This document shows, piece after piece, positions 35,246-46,113 of a DNA stretch of 64,000 bases; positions within the stretch are counted from its first letter, which is position 1, and the number at the start of each line of letters is the position of its first letter. The notes under the pieces are model-generated. The model was not told the origin of the DNA, did not search any database, and saw only the letters and a program-made list of their open reading frames with translations. The stretch lies in assembly GCA_017305555.1 (NCBI GenBank), contig JAFKKM010000029.1, forward strand, positions 1-64,000, read 5' to 3'. A program made the translations under genes and the position numbers. The stretch is from Hyphomicrobiales bacterium. Its GTDB lineage: Bacteria > Pseudomonadota > Alphaproteobacteria > Rhizobiales > Xanthobacteraceae.

Positions 35246-36736
35246 TCATGCTCGGGCGGCATTGTTTACAACGTCCAGCCCGCTGTCACGCAGGATGATA
35301 TCCGCACACGCGCCGGCGGCCTCGATTACGCCGCTGTAGCCGCCGGAGCCGGCATAGGCCGATGCGAGATAAACGTCTTGCAGGGGTGTGCGGGGCGAGC
35401 CTGGTCCGGTGTTCGGCGCGAAGCCGTAGACGGCGCCCTGCGGCGCGCCGAGATAGCTTTGCACCGAGTGGGCGGTGTTGAACGATGTCGCAACCACCGC
35501 CCTAGAAAGACCGGGAAAGTGCATATCGAGATGGCGTAGCAATGCGGCTTGCCAGTTCGCGCGCTTGGCATGGTAGCGTTCGGCGCTTGGCTCCCGCCAG
35601 TTGTCGATATGATCCGGCCCGATGATCGAGAGCGTGTAAGGCGGGGCTGGAATTCCGGAGTCGATCGCGTCGTAGTTGGCGATCGCCAGCGGCGGCATAC
35701 GGCCGTCGGGTTCGTTCGCCATCAGCCGCGTCGCCGCGGCATAATCAGTGAGACGTGTCATCCAATCCGGCAGCAGTTGCGTCGAGTAGCTGGTGATGCC
35801 GTGGCGGCGTGGGGATTCTGCGAGCCCCAAGGTCAGCGTGAACAGCGAGATCGAAGATTGGCGTCGCGTATAGGCTTCGGACCAGCGCATCGCGATAGAA
35901 CCAGGCAGCATAGCGGTGGCTGCGGTGGGCGCAGCGTTGACGGCAACGCGATCGCATCCTGCGGTTTGCGGATCGTCGCCATCGCGCGAGGTATGCGTGA
36001 CGCTGATAGGACGGTCATTGTTGTCGAACGAGACGTGTGTGGCTACTCGGCGGAGCAGCACGGCGCCGCCAGCAGCCCGGATCGCGCGCGCCAGCGCGCT
36101 TGACAGGCGCTGAGACCCGCCGCGCACGAAGCAGGCGCCGTTCAGAAGATATCGTCCCTGTGCCCGCGCAAAGGCGTGCCACGGCAACGACGCCGGATCG
36201 TCATGGTAATAGCAAAGGTTGGCGGCGAGCGTGCATTTGATCGCTTCGTCACCACCGAACAGCGCGTCGCATTTTTGCGCAAGCGATGGTCCAGCATTTG
36301 CCGACGAAGTATCGTCGGCAGCGGAGGCGATGGCGCGCATCTCGTCGAGTAACTGCCGGATCGCCGCGCGGTGAGGTGGAAAACGCGAGGCAAGCGCGTT
36401 GTAGGCATCGACGAGATTATCGGGCAGTGCGAACGGTTGCACGAGTGGACCGCCGCGCACTTCGTAGAATTCGTTGGACGGAATCCACTCGACCGCATCG
36501 CGCACGCCAGCGCGATCGAGGACATCGTGTTTCGGGTCGGTTGGCCAGCGCGGGTTGCTGGTCTCGTGCAGCGATCCCTCGACGAACAGATCACCGACCT
36601 TGTAGCTCGATGCGGCGCCGCCGACCGAGTTACCCCGCTCGATTACCAGCACCTTGCGGCCGGCTCGCGCCAGAATGGCGGCCGTGGTCAAGCCTCCGAG
36701 GCCGGCGCCAACGACCACGGCGTCATAGTGCGTCAT
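35246..36736 (-). CDS. CrtI-like FAD-dependent oxidoreductase (phytoene desaturase family)
   Basis: The 496-residue product starts with a dinucleotide-binding motif VVVGAGLGGLTTAA (GAGLGG at 10-15), followed by VLVIERGNSVGGAASSY. It ends with the second FAD motif DVYLASAYAGSGGYSGVIEAAG. This is the architecture of the phytoene desaturase/retinol saturase family. No carotenoid genes accompany it, so it may act on another polyene or lipid. It is on its own transcript, with a secreted-protein gene of the same strand 114 bases upstream of its start. Confidence 0.8.
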   Translation of the reverse strand: MTHYDAVVVGAGLGGLTTAAILARAGRKVLVIERGNSVGGAASSYKVGDLFVEGSLHETSNPRWPTDPKHDVLDRAGVRDAVEWIPSNEFYEVRGGPLVQPFALPDNLVDAYNALASRFPPHRAAIRQLLDEMRAIASAADDTSSANAGPSLAQKCDALFGGDEAIKCTLAANLCYYHDDPASLPWHAFARAQGRYLLNGACFVRGGSQRLSSALARAIRAAGGAVLLRRVATHVSFDNNDRPISVTHTSRDGDDPQTAGCDRVAVNAAPTAATAMLPGSIAMRWSEAYTRRQSSISLFTLTLGLAESPRRHGITSYSTQLLPDWMTRLTDYAAATRLMANEPDGRMPPLAIANYDAIDSGIPAPPYTLSIIGPDHIDNWREPSAERYHAKRANWQAALLRHLDMHFPGLSRAVVATSFNTAHSVQSYLGAPQGAVYGFAPNTGPGSPRTPLQDVYLASAYAGSGGYSGVIEAAGACADIILRDSGLDVVNNAARA

Positions 36737-36850
36737 TGAATATCCATGTGGCCGGCGCTGGCGGTGAGGTGGTTCGCCGCCGTCATCGATGCCGATTGTG
36801 TCGATAAGCGGTGGGGATAGGACAGCGACAGCGGAATACGTCCGAACGGA

Positions 36851-38047
36851 CTATTTCCATGCCGTATTTTCGAGGTCCCAACGTTGTGCCTTGAATTCCT
36901 TCGTGAGCGCATCGACGATTCCGTATTCGTCGCTCTGGTCGCCCTCGTCATCGTCGCTGCTGGTATCAATCAGATTCAGTTTCGGCGGCGATGATTCATC
37001 GGCTGTGGTGATCGACGGTCCGCTGATCCAGAGCATCAAGTGATCGGAGGCGCCAGGACGATCGGGCGCGACCATCGCGTTCAGTTCGATGGTTTCGGTA
37101 AGGGCCAATGCCGGAAACATGTCGCTCGGCCGCTTGAGCAGCAGGGTCAGCTTGCCCGTCTCGTCGCTCCACGTCGAGGATGCAATTTTGGCGGAAAGGA
37201 CCTTTGCCGCGACGGCTCCGATTGCCGTGGCGAGCTTGTCGCGATTGGGTTTGGTGCCGTCTTGCCAATCAGTCGCAGCGAAGCGGAGGGTACGCTCCAT
37301 ATCGAAAAGCCCGCTGGTCCAGCCGGCTCCGCTGATGCCCTGCTGAGTCTTGACGTTCGCGAGCAGGTCGGCGGCGCGTTGCGGATCGACGCTGAGGTTG
37401 AGCGTTATCTGACCGCTGCGGAGCGACTCGCACGACACTGCCAGACTGTTGACGGCAATGCCGACATTCTGGCCCTTGAGGTACTTCAGCAGGTCGGCAG
37501 CGTTCTCGAGCTTGACCTTGACGGCGATGGCTTCCGGAGAAACTTGCGTGAAATCCTTCGGCGCGGGAACGATGCCGTCGTCATTGGTCTGGTTTTCGCG
37601 GAATTCCTGTTCGCTGAGATCGGCATTGTCGGAGGACACAACATTGGTGGTGGTCTGGCCGACGCGGATTTGCCCTTTGAATTCGTAAGTGTCGCCTGTC
37701 TGTTTCCGCGTCAGATTCACCGACACCGGCAGTTTGTCGCCGATGCTTTGGGTGGTGCCGGTCATGGTCTGGCCATTGACGGCAAGATTGGCGACGAAGC
37801 GGTCCTTGCGATCTGAACCCTTGGCGGCGGGGTAGCACACGTCGAGGACGGCGGAGGTGACGGTCTTGCCCTGATAGCTCTCCTTGAGGATGACGTCGGC
37901 ATTGCCGTCCATCAGGCCGTCGATGGAGGTGAAATAGCGTGTCTCGTTGGTCGAGGACGGGAGCTTCGCGTTGGTCTTGTTTTGGGCCATCGCCGATCCG
38001 GCAGCCGCTGCCATCAGGCCGATCAGACAGACGGAGAATGCGCGCAT
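36851..38047 (-). CDS. Secreted protein of unknown function (398 residues)
   Basis: The start at 38047 (MRAFSVCLIGLMAAAAGSAMA) gives a clean signal peptide; upstream codons in the same frame overlap the groEL terminator region and are not expected to be coding. The mature protein is polar, with three Cys (in LDVCYPAAK, LAVSCESLR and the signal) and an acidic patch SSDDDEGDQSDEYG near the C-terminus. It has no recognisable catalytic motif. It is probably periplasmic. Confidence 0.65.
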   Translation of the reverse strand: MRAFSVCLIGLMAAAAGSAMAQNKTNAKLPSSTNETRYFTSIDGLMDGNADVILKESYQGKTVTSAVLDVCYPAAKGSDRKDRFVANLAVNGQTMTGTTQSIGDKLPVSVNLTRKQTGDTYEFKGQIRVGQTTTNVVSSDNADLSEQEFRENQTNDDGIVPAPKDFTQVSPEAIAVKVKLENAADLLKYLKGQNVGIAVNSLAVSCESLRSGQITLNLSVDPQRAADLLANVKTQQGISGAGWTSGLFDMERTLRFAATDWQDGTKPNRDKLATAIGAVAAKVLSAKIASSTWSDETGKLTLLLKRPSDMFPALALTETIELNAMVAPDRPGASDHLMLWISGPSITTADESSPPKLNLIDTSSDDDEGDQSDEYGIVDALTKEFKAQRWDLENTAWK

Positions 38048-38180
38048 GAGAAGCTCTTTCTTGGAATGAACGCGGCGGAGTTTAGTGCATGAGCGTCGGA
38101 ATCCGAAATGGAGTTTGTCGCGTTGATCTGCCGCACGAGAGCAACCGCGTTCGCGGTCGGTAAGATATGACATCGCAAGC

Positions 38181-38204
38181 AAAAGGCCGCCCGAGGGCGG
38201 CCTT
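38181..38204 (-). terminator. Rho-independent terminator of groESL
   Basis: On the minus strand, AAGGCCGCCC and its complement form a 10-bp stem followed by TTTT. It lies 32 bases after the groEL stop. Confidence 0.92.
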
Positions 38205-38235
38205 CGCATTTTGTCGAGATGTAGGGAGTGGCGGA

Positions 38236-39909
<1,674 letters not shown>

Positions 39910-39921
39910 TTACTTTATTTT

Positions 39922-40009
39922 CGTCATGCTCGGCCTTGTGCTGGGCATCCACGTCTTCTGCATTGGTTCAAGCAAGACGTGGATGGCCGGGACAAGCCCG
40001 GCCATGACG
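39922..40009. repeat. 88-base palindromic repeat between groES and groEL
   Basis: The left arm (39922-39957) and right arm (39974-40009) are inverted copies of about 36 bases with several mismatches, sharing CGTCATG at the outer end and CATCCACGTCTT at the inner end. Each arm also contains its own short hairpin (CCGGGC-type). Related copies are at 59372-59460 and 61724-61803, and a single arm at 59901-59930. Confidence 0.85.
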
Positions 40010-40035
40010 GCGTACGGGATTCGGGGAGGGGTCGC

Positions 40036-40332
40036 TTAGCCCACCACGCCCATGATGTCGGATTCCTTCATGATCAGCAGGTCCTCGCCATCGAGCTTGA
40101 TCTCGGTGCCGGACCACTTGCCGAACAGCACGCGGTCGCCGACCTTGATGTCGATCGGGATCAGCTTGCCGGCTTCGTCGCGACCGCCGGGGCCAACCGC
40201 CACCACCTGACCCTCGGAGGGCTTTTCCTTGGCGCTGTCCGGGATGATGATGCCGCCCTTGGTTTTTTCTTCGGCGTCGATACGCTTCACCACGACACGG
40301 TCATGCAGTGGACGAAATTTGGTTTTAGCCAT
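40036..40332 (-). CDS. groES: 10-kDa co-chaperonin GroES
   Basis: The 98-residue product has the GroES blocks [26 protein letters not shown] (quoted in part), [14 protein letters not shown] and [21 protein letters not shown]. It caps the GroEL ring. It is first in the groESL operon and lies behind a sigma-70-like promoter and a CIRCE operator. Confidence 0.98.
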   Translation of the reverse strand: MAKTKFRPLHDRVVVKRIDAEEKTKGGIIIPDSAKEKPSEGQVVAVGPGGRDEAGKLIPIDIKVGDRVLFGKWSGTEIKLDGEDLLIMKESDIMGVVG

Positions 40333-40427
40333 GACGTTCCTTTAAGGTTCGGTTACGGTCTGAATCGCCTGTAAATGCGTGGGTGCGGTGCCGGGTTGCG
40401 ATTGTTACCGGATCGGCATCCCGCGTT

Positions 40428-40492
40428 TTGGCAATCGGAAGCCGAGAGTGCCAATCAAGGGTCGAAATATGGGCTGCCGCCGGTCCTGTCAA
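40428..40492 (-). promoter_or_regulatory. groESL promoter with CIRCE operator (HrcA site)
   Basis: On the minus strand, TTGACA (40492-40487) and TATTTC (40469-40464) are separated by 17 bases. Just downstream, at 40428-40454, the + strand reads TTGGCAATC, 9 bases, GAGTGCCAA. That is the CIRCE inverted repeat (consensus TTAGCACTC-N9-GAGTGCTAA) with a few changes. HrcA bound there would repress groESL until heat shock. hrcA is not in the window. The rest of the 312-base gap (40333-40644) shows no gene. Confidence 0.88.
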
Positions 40493-40644
40493 GCAAGGGC
40501 TTAAGGCCTTGGTGAGACGAATCGCGCATGGTGAAGAAACCCGGCGATAACCATGACGTCGCCGGTGGTTATAACGTTGCTCCGGCAGACGGGCGGGGTT
40601 GTCCGGGACATTCGGCGAGAAGGCAATCTCGCTCGGGGGATATA

Positions 40645-41154
40645 ATGGTCGATACGAAGTTTCGTCACGGACGCAAGCTGGTCAATGCCGGTCTGGTGTC
40701 GCTTTTTGCGGTCTTCCTCGCGGGGTGCGAGACGTTTGGAACCTCGCAGCCGGCCGCAGTCCCGGAGCCGGCCGCGCCGCCGGAAATTCCCTCGACGATC
40801 CGGTCGAGCGAACTGGTCGGGCGCTGGGGGCTCGCCTCCTATCAAAACCCGAACGATCGGGCGCGGACCGAGGCGGCCGCCAAAGGCCAGTGCAAGAACC
40901 CTTACGTGATCGGCCAGGGAACCCATGGCGGCGTCATTATGCATCTCGCTGACGAGGCGACGCCGCAGGAACTGCGGTTGAAGGGCAGCCAGAGCGGCAA
41001 GAACTACATCGGACCGGAAGGACCGGCCGGTGGTCCGCAGGACCGCGAGATCATCTCGTTCGACGGCCGCGTGCTGGTTACCCGGTTCATCGACAAGGAT
41101 GCCGGCACCCGCTACGGAAACATGGTCTACGTCCGCTGCGCGCCGCACGCCTGA
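40645..41154 (+). CDS. Lipoprotein of unknown function
   Basis: The ATG at 40645 has GGGGGA upstream. The 169-residue precursor ends its signal in the lipobox FLAGC with Cys28, so it is a lipid-anchored envelope protein. The mature part has a Pro/Ala-rich linker, then a compact domain starting SSELVGRWGLASY and ending NMVYVRCAP, with two further cysteines. The opening SSELVGRWGLA recalls Inh/lipocalin-like small beta-barrels, but that is only a resemblance. Confidence 0.7.
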   Translation: MVDTKFRHGRKLVNAGLVSLFAVFLAGCETFGTSQPAAVPEPAAPPEIPSTIRSSELVGRWGLASYQNPNDRARTEAAAKGQCKNPYVIGQGTHGGVIMHLADEATPQELRLKGSQSGKNYIGPEGPAGGPQDREIISFDGRVLVTRFIDKDAGTRYGNMVYVRCAPHA

Positions 41155-41205
41155 TCTGGCGGGCGGAATGTCCTGCTCTGAAGACCTGATGTGATGGCTT
41201 GATTA

Positions 41206-42411
41206 ATGGCTTGGCCTCGCGATCTCATTGCTGGGCCGGGCCGCGCCGTCACTGTCTTATCGTTCACCCAGATTCTCGGCTGGGGGATATTGATCTATCC
41301 GCCCGTGCTGATGATGCCGTTGATCGCGGCCGAGCGCGGCTGGTCGCTGGCCTTCTGCATGAGCGGACTGTCGGTTGCGCTGGCGACGTCGGGGCTGCTG
41401 TCGCCGACGTCCTGCGGGCTGATCGATCGCTACGGCGGCAACCGCGTGATGTCGCTCGGCGCGCTGACCGGAATGGCGGGCATGATCGGGCTGGCGTTCG
41501 CCGATCAATGGCAGGTCTATCTGCTGTGCTGGCTGCTGATCGGGGCTGCGATGTCGTCGACGCTCTACGATCCGGCGTTCACGACATTGACACGAATCTT
41601 TGGCGCGACGGCCCGGCGTCAGATCACCTTCGTGACGTTCGCGGGTGGCTTCGCGTCCACGGTGGGCTGGCCCGCCACGCATGTGCTGCTCGCGCATTTC
41701 GGGTGGCGCGGCACCTATATCGTGTTTGCAATCGTGCTGGGATTGGTGATCGCGCCGCTCCATGCGTTTGCGTTGCCGCGCGCCGCGCCGAATGCTCCAT
41801 TGCCCGCGCAGACAAACGCCACACCGGCGAAGGAGGCGTTTCTGCCGCCGCGCGGTTGGCCGTTTATTTTGCTGGCGGCGGCTTTTGCCTGCCACGCCTT
41901 TCTGCTTTCCGGCGTGACCTCGAACCTGCTGGCGATGCTGGAGCGTGGGGGAATCGATCCTGCAACGGTGGTGATCATCGGTGCGCTGTTCGGCCCGGCG
42001 CAGGTAATGGCGCGGCTGGGTGATTTCACCTTTGCCAGCAAAACCAGTCCGCTGTGGGTGGCACGGATCGCGGTGATCTGCATGGTGATTGCCTTCACGT
42101 CGCTGGCGCTGGCAGGAATCTCGGTTGTCGTGGCCGGATTGTTTTGCATCCTGTTCGGCGCGGCCAACGGCGTGATGACGATCGCGCGTGGCGCCGTTCC
42201 GCTGGCGATGTTCGGCCCCGCCGGATACGGTCGGGTTATCGGACGCATCGCGCGGCCCGCGCTGTTGCTGCAAGCCTCCGCGCCGTTCGCGGTCGCGGCG
42301 GTCGCGCAACGTCTGTCCGATCGAACGGTGCTGGAGTTCGGGGCCGTCGGTGCGGTGGTGGCATTCGGTTGCCTGTTGGCGCTTCGGCTGCCGTCCGCAC
42401 CGTCGCGGTGA
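41206..42411 (+). CDS. Major facilitator superfamily transporter
   Basis: The 401-residue product has about 12 hydrophobic helices, the MFS loop 2-3 region (SCGLIDRYGGNRVMSLGALTGM, shortened here) and a long cytoplasmic loop after helix 6 (about residues 185-215). It most resembles CynX/NimT- or OFA-like carriers, in which a long inner loop is common. The substrate is unknown. It converges on cheZ with a small shared hairpin between. Confidence 0.85.
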   Translation: MAWPRDLIAGPGRAVTVLSFTQILGWGILIYPPVLMMPLIAAERGWSLAFCMSGLSVALATSGLLSPTSCGLIDRYGGNRVMSLGALTGMAGMIGLAFADQWQVYLLCWLLIGAAMSSTLYDPAFTTLTRIFGATARRQITFVTFAGGFASTVGWPATHVLLAHFGWRGTYIVFAIVLGLVIAPLHAFALPRAAPNAPLPAQTNATPAKEAFLPPRGWPFILLAAAFACHAFLLSGVTSNLLAMLERGGIDPATVVIIGALFGPAQVMARLGDFTFASKTSPLWVARIAVICMVIAFTSLALAGISVVVAGLFCILFGAANGVMTIARGAVPLAMFGPAGYGRVIGRIARPALLLQASAPFAVAAVAQRLSDRTVLEFGAVGAVVAFGCLLALRLPSAPSR

Positions 42412-42427
42412 CAGGCCGGAGCCTGTC
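42410..42427. terminator. Small hairpin between MFS and cheZ genes
   Basis: GACAGGC-CGGA-GCCTGTC forms a 7-bp stem that starts within the MFS stop codon. It could end either convergent transcript, but no T-run is present. Confidence 0.4.
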
Positions 42428-42442
42428 TACCTGTTCAAGCTA

Positions 42443-43204
42443 TCAGCCGAACATCGCGTCGATATCGTCCTGCGAGGCGTGATCGGTCTCGCCGTCGCTC
42501 TTCGGGCCGTTGAGCAGGCGCGCGTCGCCGACACGATCGTCGATGATTGCCGGCGCGTGTGCCTTGATGGCGTCGACGCCACCCCAGATGTCCATCATGA
42601 CGTTGATGTGATGCTCGATGAATTTCATCGTGTTCATCACCTTGCTGATGCGCTGTCCGGTCAGGTCCTGGAAATTGCAAGCCTCGAAGATCGCGACGAC
42701 CCGATCCTGGATCTCCTCGCTGAGCCGATGCTGCTGATCGGTCGAGGTGCCGCCGGCAAGCGCAGAGGCCGACTGGTCGATGGCTTCGGCAGCTTCGAGA
42801 ATTTGCTGCGTGGCTTCCTCGGTGCCGCCGACGACGGCGCCGAGTTCGCCGGTCACCTTCGCCATCTCCGCGCCGCTGAAGCTCTTGCCGTGCAGCACGG
42901 CGATCTCCTGCTTGGTGCGATTGATGGCGTCGTAGATCAGGTCGAGTTCGACCTTCAGCTTCTCGCACTGTTCGATCTGCGCGCGATAGGTCTGGAGCAG
43001 GCGCTGCGCTTCGACGACCTGCTGTGAGGCATCCTCGTCGTGCGCGACATCGATCCGGTTCGGCGTCGCCATCTGGTCGCGGATCGCGCGCAACTCCGCC
43101 ATGATCTGACGATGCGTCGGAATCGCATCGTTGCTCGCCTGTTCGTCCGGTGCCGGCGCACCACCGACGATATCCTCAATGCGAAAGCGCTTGCGCTGAA
43201 CCAT
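42443..43204 (-). CDS. cheZ: Protein phosphatase CheZ
   Basis: The start at 43204 (MVQRKRF) is favoured because GGGGATGGGG lies just upstream and could serve as ribosome site; a start at 43219 adds five residues. The 253-residue product is largely helical and has the CheZ catalytic signature FQDLTGQRISKVM, with Asp180 and Gln184. It ends in SQDDIDAMFG, like the C-terminal peptide with which CheZ grips CheY-P. It would dephosphorylate CheY and reset chemotaxis signalling. No other chemotaxis gene is nearby. Confidence 0.82.
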   Translation of the reverse strand: MVQRKRFRIEDIVGGAPAPDEQASNDAIPTHRQIMAELRAIRDQMATPNRIDVAHDEDASQQVVEAQRLLQTYRAQIEQCEKLKVELDLIYDAINRTKQEIAVLHGKSFSGAEMAKVTGELGAVVGGTEEATQQILEAAEAIDQSASALAGGTSTDQQHRLSEEIQDRVVAIFEACNFQDLTGQRISKVMNTMKFIEHHINVMMDIWGGVDAIKAHAPAIIDDRVGDARLLNGPKSDGETDHASQDDIDAMFG

Positions 43205-43488
43205 CGGCCCCATCCCCACACATTACTACGGAGCGTTGTAGAGCATCGGCCTTTAACGCGAGGTTCACAGCGGGAACTTTACTGCAATGATTCCGCGCCA
43301 ACCAACGATTAACCATCGCGCGCTGGCGTTGACGGAAAATAAACGCTGTCCGCAGGAACGCGCGCTTTCGTGGCATGTGGTGAATCGGAAACCCGGTGCC
43401 GTTTACCAAACCGACGCGGTTTTGAACTCTATTGGTTCCATGCCGCCGCGTCGCGGCCATTCACGACGAAACAGTGCAGAGTACGTCG

Positions 43489-44286
43489 ATGCTGAAGAAT
43501 TTTTCCCTGGTGATGTGCGTTGGTGCGGTTGGTTTGGGGACGGGACTCTGTCCTGCCGCAGCGTTCGAGAGATCGTATCCGGTCGCCTCCGCGGCCGTTG
43601 TCCAGGTCGGCCAGCCCGCGCCGACCCAGGTTGCCTATGCGCAGCGTTCGAACATGGGCGGCGGGTTCATTGAATTCCTGTTTGGCGACGAGCGGGCACA
43701 GCCGCGCGGCTATTCCGCACAGCCGTCCTATAACCGTCGGCCCGTCTACCCGCCGTCACCGGAGCAGATGATGCCGGAATCGGCGCCGCAACAGACCATG
43801 TATCGTCGTGGCGATCCGATGGAAGCCGCGCGTCCCGGTTTCGATCCCAAGTACGAAAAGCAACTCGTCGAGTATCACGGTAAGGAACGTCCCGGCACCA
43901 TCGTCGTCGATACGCCCAACAAGTTTCTCTACTTCGTGCAGCCCGGTGGCACGGCGTTGCGTTACGGCATCGGCGTCGGTCGCCCCGGCTTTGCCTGGTC
44001 GGGCGTGAAGTCGATCACTGCGAAGAAGGAATGGCCGTCATGGACGCCGCCGGCGGAGATGCTCAAGCGCCGCCCCGATCTGCCGCGCTTCATGGAAGGT
44101 GGACCTGAAAATCCGCTCGGTGCGCGCGCGATGTATCTCGGCTCGTCGCTCTATCGCATCCACGGCTCGAACGAGCCATGGACGATCGGTACCAACGTGT
44201 CGTCCGGCTGCATCCGTATGCGCAATCAGGACGTCATCGACCTATACGAACGCGTCCATGTCGGCGCGCGCGTGGTCGTTATCTGA
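43489..44286 (+). CDS. L,D-transpeptidase (YkuD domain)
   Basis: The start at 43489 (MLKNFSLVMCVGAVG) gives a signal peptide. A Gln/Pro/Tyr-rich linker (about residues 40-110) follows, then the YkuD domain. The catalytic signature HGSNEPWTIGTNVSSGCIRM is complete, with His225 and nucleophile Cys241. These periplasmic enzymes make 3-3 peptidoglycan cross-links or attach proteins to the wall. As is usual for this subclass, there is no LysM domain. It ends at a bidirectional hairpin shared with the DUF2076 gene. Confidence 0.93.
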   Translation: MLKNFSLVMCVGAVGLGTGLCPAAAFERSYPVASAAVVQVGQPAPTQVAYAQRSNMGGGFIEFLFGDERAQPRGYSAQPSYNRRPVYPPSPEQMMPESAPQQTMYRRGDPMEAARPGFDPKYEKQLVEYHGKERPGTIVVDTPNKFLYFVQPGGTALRYGIGVGRPGFAWSGVKSITAKKEWPSWTPPAEMLKRRPDLPRFMEGGPENPLGARAMYLGSSLYRIHGSNEPWTIGTNVSSGCIRMRNQDVIDLYERVHVGARVVVI

Positions 44287-44306
44287 ATTTATATACCTGA
44301 ACGCAG

Positions 44307-44332
44307 AACGGCCGCTCATTGGAGCGGCCGTT
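44307..44332. terminator. Bidirectional terminator, L,D-transpeptidase / DUF2076
   Basis: AACGGCCGCTC-ATTG-GAGCGGCCGTT is an 11-bp perfect stem between the two convergent stops. T-runs are short on both sides. Confidence 0.82.
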
Positions 44333-44354
44333 GTCGTTTGATGGGTGAGAGCGA

Positions 44355-45161
44355 TTACGCGAAATCGGTATCGCCGTCGTCGCCGTCATAACCGTCGTCG
44401 TTGTCGGCGAAATCGTCCTCGTCGTCCTGGTCTTGATCCTGATCCTGATCCTGATCCTGATCGGCATCCGCCTGGGCTTGATCGAATTGATCCCGCCGGC
44501 TGCTGTCGCTTCCCCGTCCCCCGGCGCCGAGGTCGTTCACGCCGGCGTCGCGGGCGAGGCTACCGCCGGATTGATCCGAACTCCACGGGCTGCCGCCGCT
44601 CCGATTGCCGAGCGCCGATGCATCGCCGAAGCCGTGCTGGCCGCCGCCGATCATCGAGCGGAAACTGTTCAACAATAGCGACCCGCCGACGACGCCTGCG
44701 GCCGCGGCCGCGGCCGTCCCAAGGAACGATCCGCCACCGCCGCCCGCTGCCTGCGGTTGCTGCTGTTGCGGCGGATAAGGATCGGGTCCGCCCTGGCCGA
44801 GCACTTGTCCGGTATTCCACGCCGGACGGTTGGGCGGAGCGTTACCGGGCGGGGGAACGTTAGGGACCGAGCCGCGGCCCTGACCTTGTCCGAACAAATT
44901 ATCGCGCATGGAATCGAGGAAGCCGCCGGCCGGCTTTTGTTCAGGCGTGGCGCGCGCCTCGAGCGCCTCGATGCGTTCATGCGCCTGCTTCAACGCCTCG
45001 TCCTGGACCAGCACGGTTTGCACCAGCGCATAGGATGCGTTGGGCGCGCGCTGCCAGGCTTGGGCAATCAGGGTCTCGGCTTCCGGATCGCGCGCGGCGG
45101 TTTCGACGCGGGCCAGCCGGTCGAATAGGTCGTCGATCATCTGGCGTTCTTGCGGTGTCAT
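44355..45161 (-). CDS. DUF2076 domain protein with acidic tail
   Basis: The ATG at 45161 (MTPQERQMIDDLFDRLA) has GGAG at correct spacing; a start four codons earlier is less likely. The 268-residue product opens with the DUF2076 helical block (ERQMIDDLFDRLARVE, QAWQRAPNASYALVQTVLVQDEAL shortened). A Gly/Pro/Gln-rich middle with one hydrophobic Ala/Gly segment (FLGTAAAAAAGVVGGSLLL) and a very acidic tail with five Asp-Gln repeats follow. The function is unknown; similar proteins are envelope-associated. The tail is encoded by a 6-base tandem repeat. Confidence 0.83.
   Translation of the reverse strand: MTPQERQMIDDLFDRLARVETAARDPEAETLIAQAWQRAPNASYALVQTVLVQDEALKQAHERIEALEARATPEQKPAGGFLDSMRDNLFGQGQGRGSVPNVPPPGNAPPNRPAWNTGQVLGQGGPDPYPPQQQQPQAAGGGGGSFLGTAAAAAAGVVGGSLLLNSFRSMIGGGQHGFGDASALGNRSGGSPWSSDQSGGSLARDAGVNDLGAGGRGSDSSRRDQFDQAQADADQDQDQDQDQDQDDEDDFADNDDGYDGDDGDTDFA
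44435..44462. repeat. Hexanucleotide tandem repeat (GATCCT)n inside the DUF2076 gene
   Basis: Four full GATCCT units and a partial fifth encode the Asp-Gln repeats on the minus strand. Gain or loss of units keeps the frame and changes tail length. Confidence 0.9.
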
Positions 45162-45270
45162 GGCATTCTCCAATGCGAAACCGGGAGAAGATGTAGGCGC
45201 GCTTTGTGTCGCAATAAGTAGCGGCCGAAAATAATTCGTTCATCGAGCCGCGGATTACATTTCGGCAATG

Positions 45271-46113
45271 TCAGCGCAGTTCGGTCTGCTTAGCCGCCAG
45301 CAAAGCGGGGAAATCGTCACCGGCGAGGTACGCATATTCCCGTTCGCGCTGATCGGTCAGGGGGTCGAGTTCGCGCAGCGTGTCATCGACAAATCCGGGA
45401 TGGCACATGACCAGCCCGCCATCGGGAAGGCCGTCGAGAAATTGACGCATCAGCGCGCCGAAATCGCCGCCTTCAGAAAAGTCATAAGCGCCGGCGAACC
45501 CGGGATTGAAAGAGAGCCCGGCGTGCGTCGCCTTGCGGCGGAACTGCCGGCTCAATCCGTCAAGCAACAGTGCTTTGGGTGCGCCGAGGCCGTGCCGGAA
45601 CGGTTGCGTGCGGCCGCACTGGCGGACCCATGCGCCGGGTGCGCCGCTTTTCGCTGCGTCGAGGAAGGCGTCGCAGACCTGCGGAAACAGTTGCACGTGC
45701 TGATGACCGTCGAGATAGTCGGGCGCGCGTCCGAACAACTCGATGAACTTGGCGATCTGGGCGCTCAGTTCGGTGCGGATGATTTCGCAATCGAGTCGTC
45801 GTAACAGGCTGACCCGCAGCAGTTTCGACAGCGGCAGGAACTGGCCACTTGCAAGCGGCTTGAAATGCATGGTCAGCGGATGAAACGGCGCAGTCAGCAC
45901 CGCGTGCAGCCCGATCGCGCAATGTTCGTTGGCTGTGGCAATGGCTTGCAAGGCCGCGATCTCATCGCGCGCGGCGGCTGGCCCCACCACCATTACCGAC
46001 GTTGCGTTGAGACGGTTGCGTTCGATCAGGTCACGAATGCCGCGATTGACGCCGGGGCTGATGCCGTAGTCGTCGGCGCACAACCAGATGCGGCGCGGCG
46101 GAGAGGCGCTCAT
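45271..46113 (-). CDS. ChbG/HpnK-family carbohydrate deacetylase
   Basis: The 280-residue product has the YdjC/ChbG motifs: LCADDYGISPGVNRGI (metal-binding Asp pair), IGLHAVLT, YLDGHQHVQLFP (His ligands) and GLVMCHPGF. Members are metal-dependent deacetylases acting on N-acetyl sugars or lipid-linked glycans. The start overlaps the stop of the upstream glycosyltransferase by 4 bases (ATGA), so the pair is translationally coupled. HpnK occurs in hopanoid clusters of this group, but no hopanoid genes are here. Confidence 0.88.
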   Translation of the reverse strand: MSASPPRRIWLCADDYGISPGVNRGIRDLIERNRLNATSVMVVGPAAARDEIAALQAIATANEHCAIGLHAVLTAPFHPLTMHFKPLASGQFLPLSKLLRVSLLRRLDCEIIRTELSAQIAKFIELFGRAPDYLDGHQHVQLFPQVCDAFLDAAKSGAPGAWVRQCGRTQPFRHGLGAPKALLLDGLSRQFRRKATHAGLSFNPGFAGAYDFSEGGDFGALMRQFLDGLPDGGLVMCHPGFVDDTLRELDPLTDQREREYAYLAGDDFPALLAAKQTELR

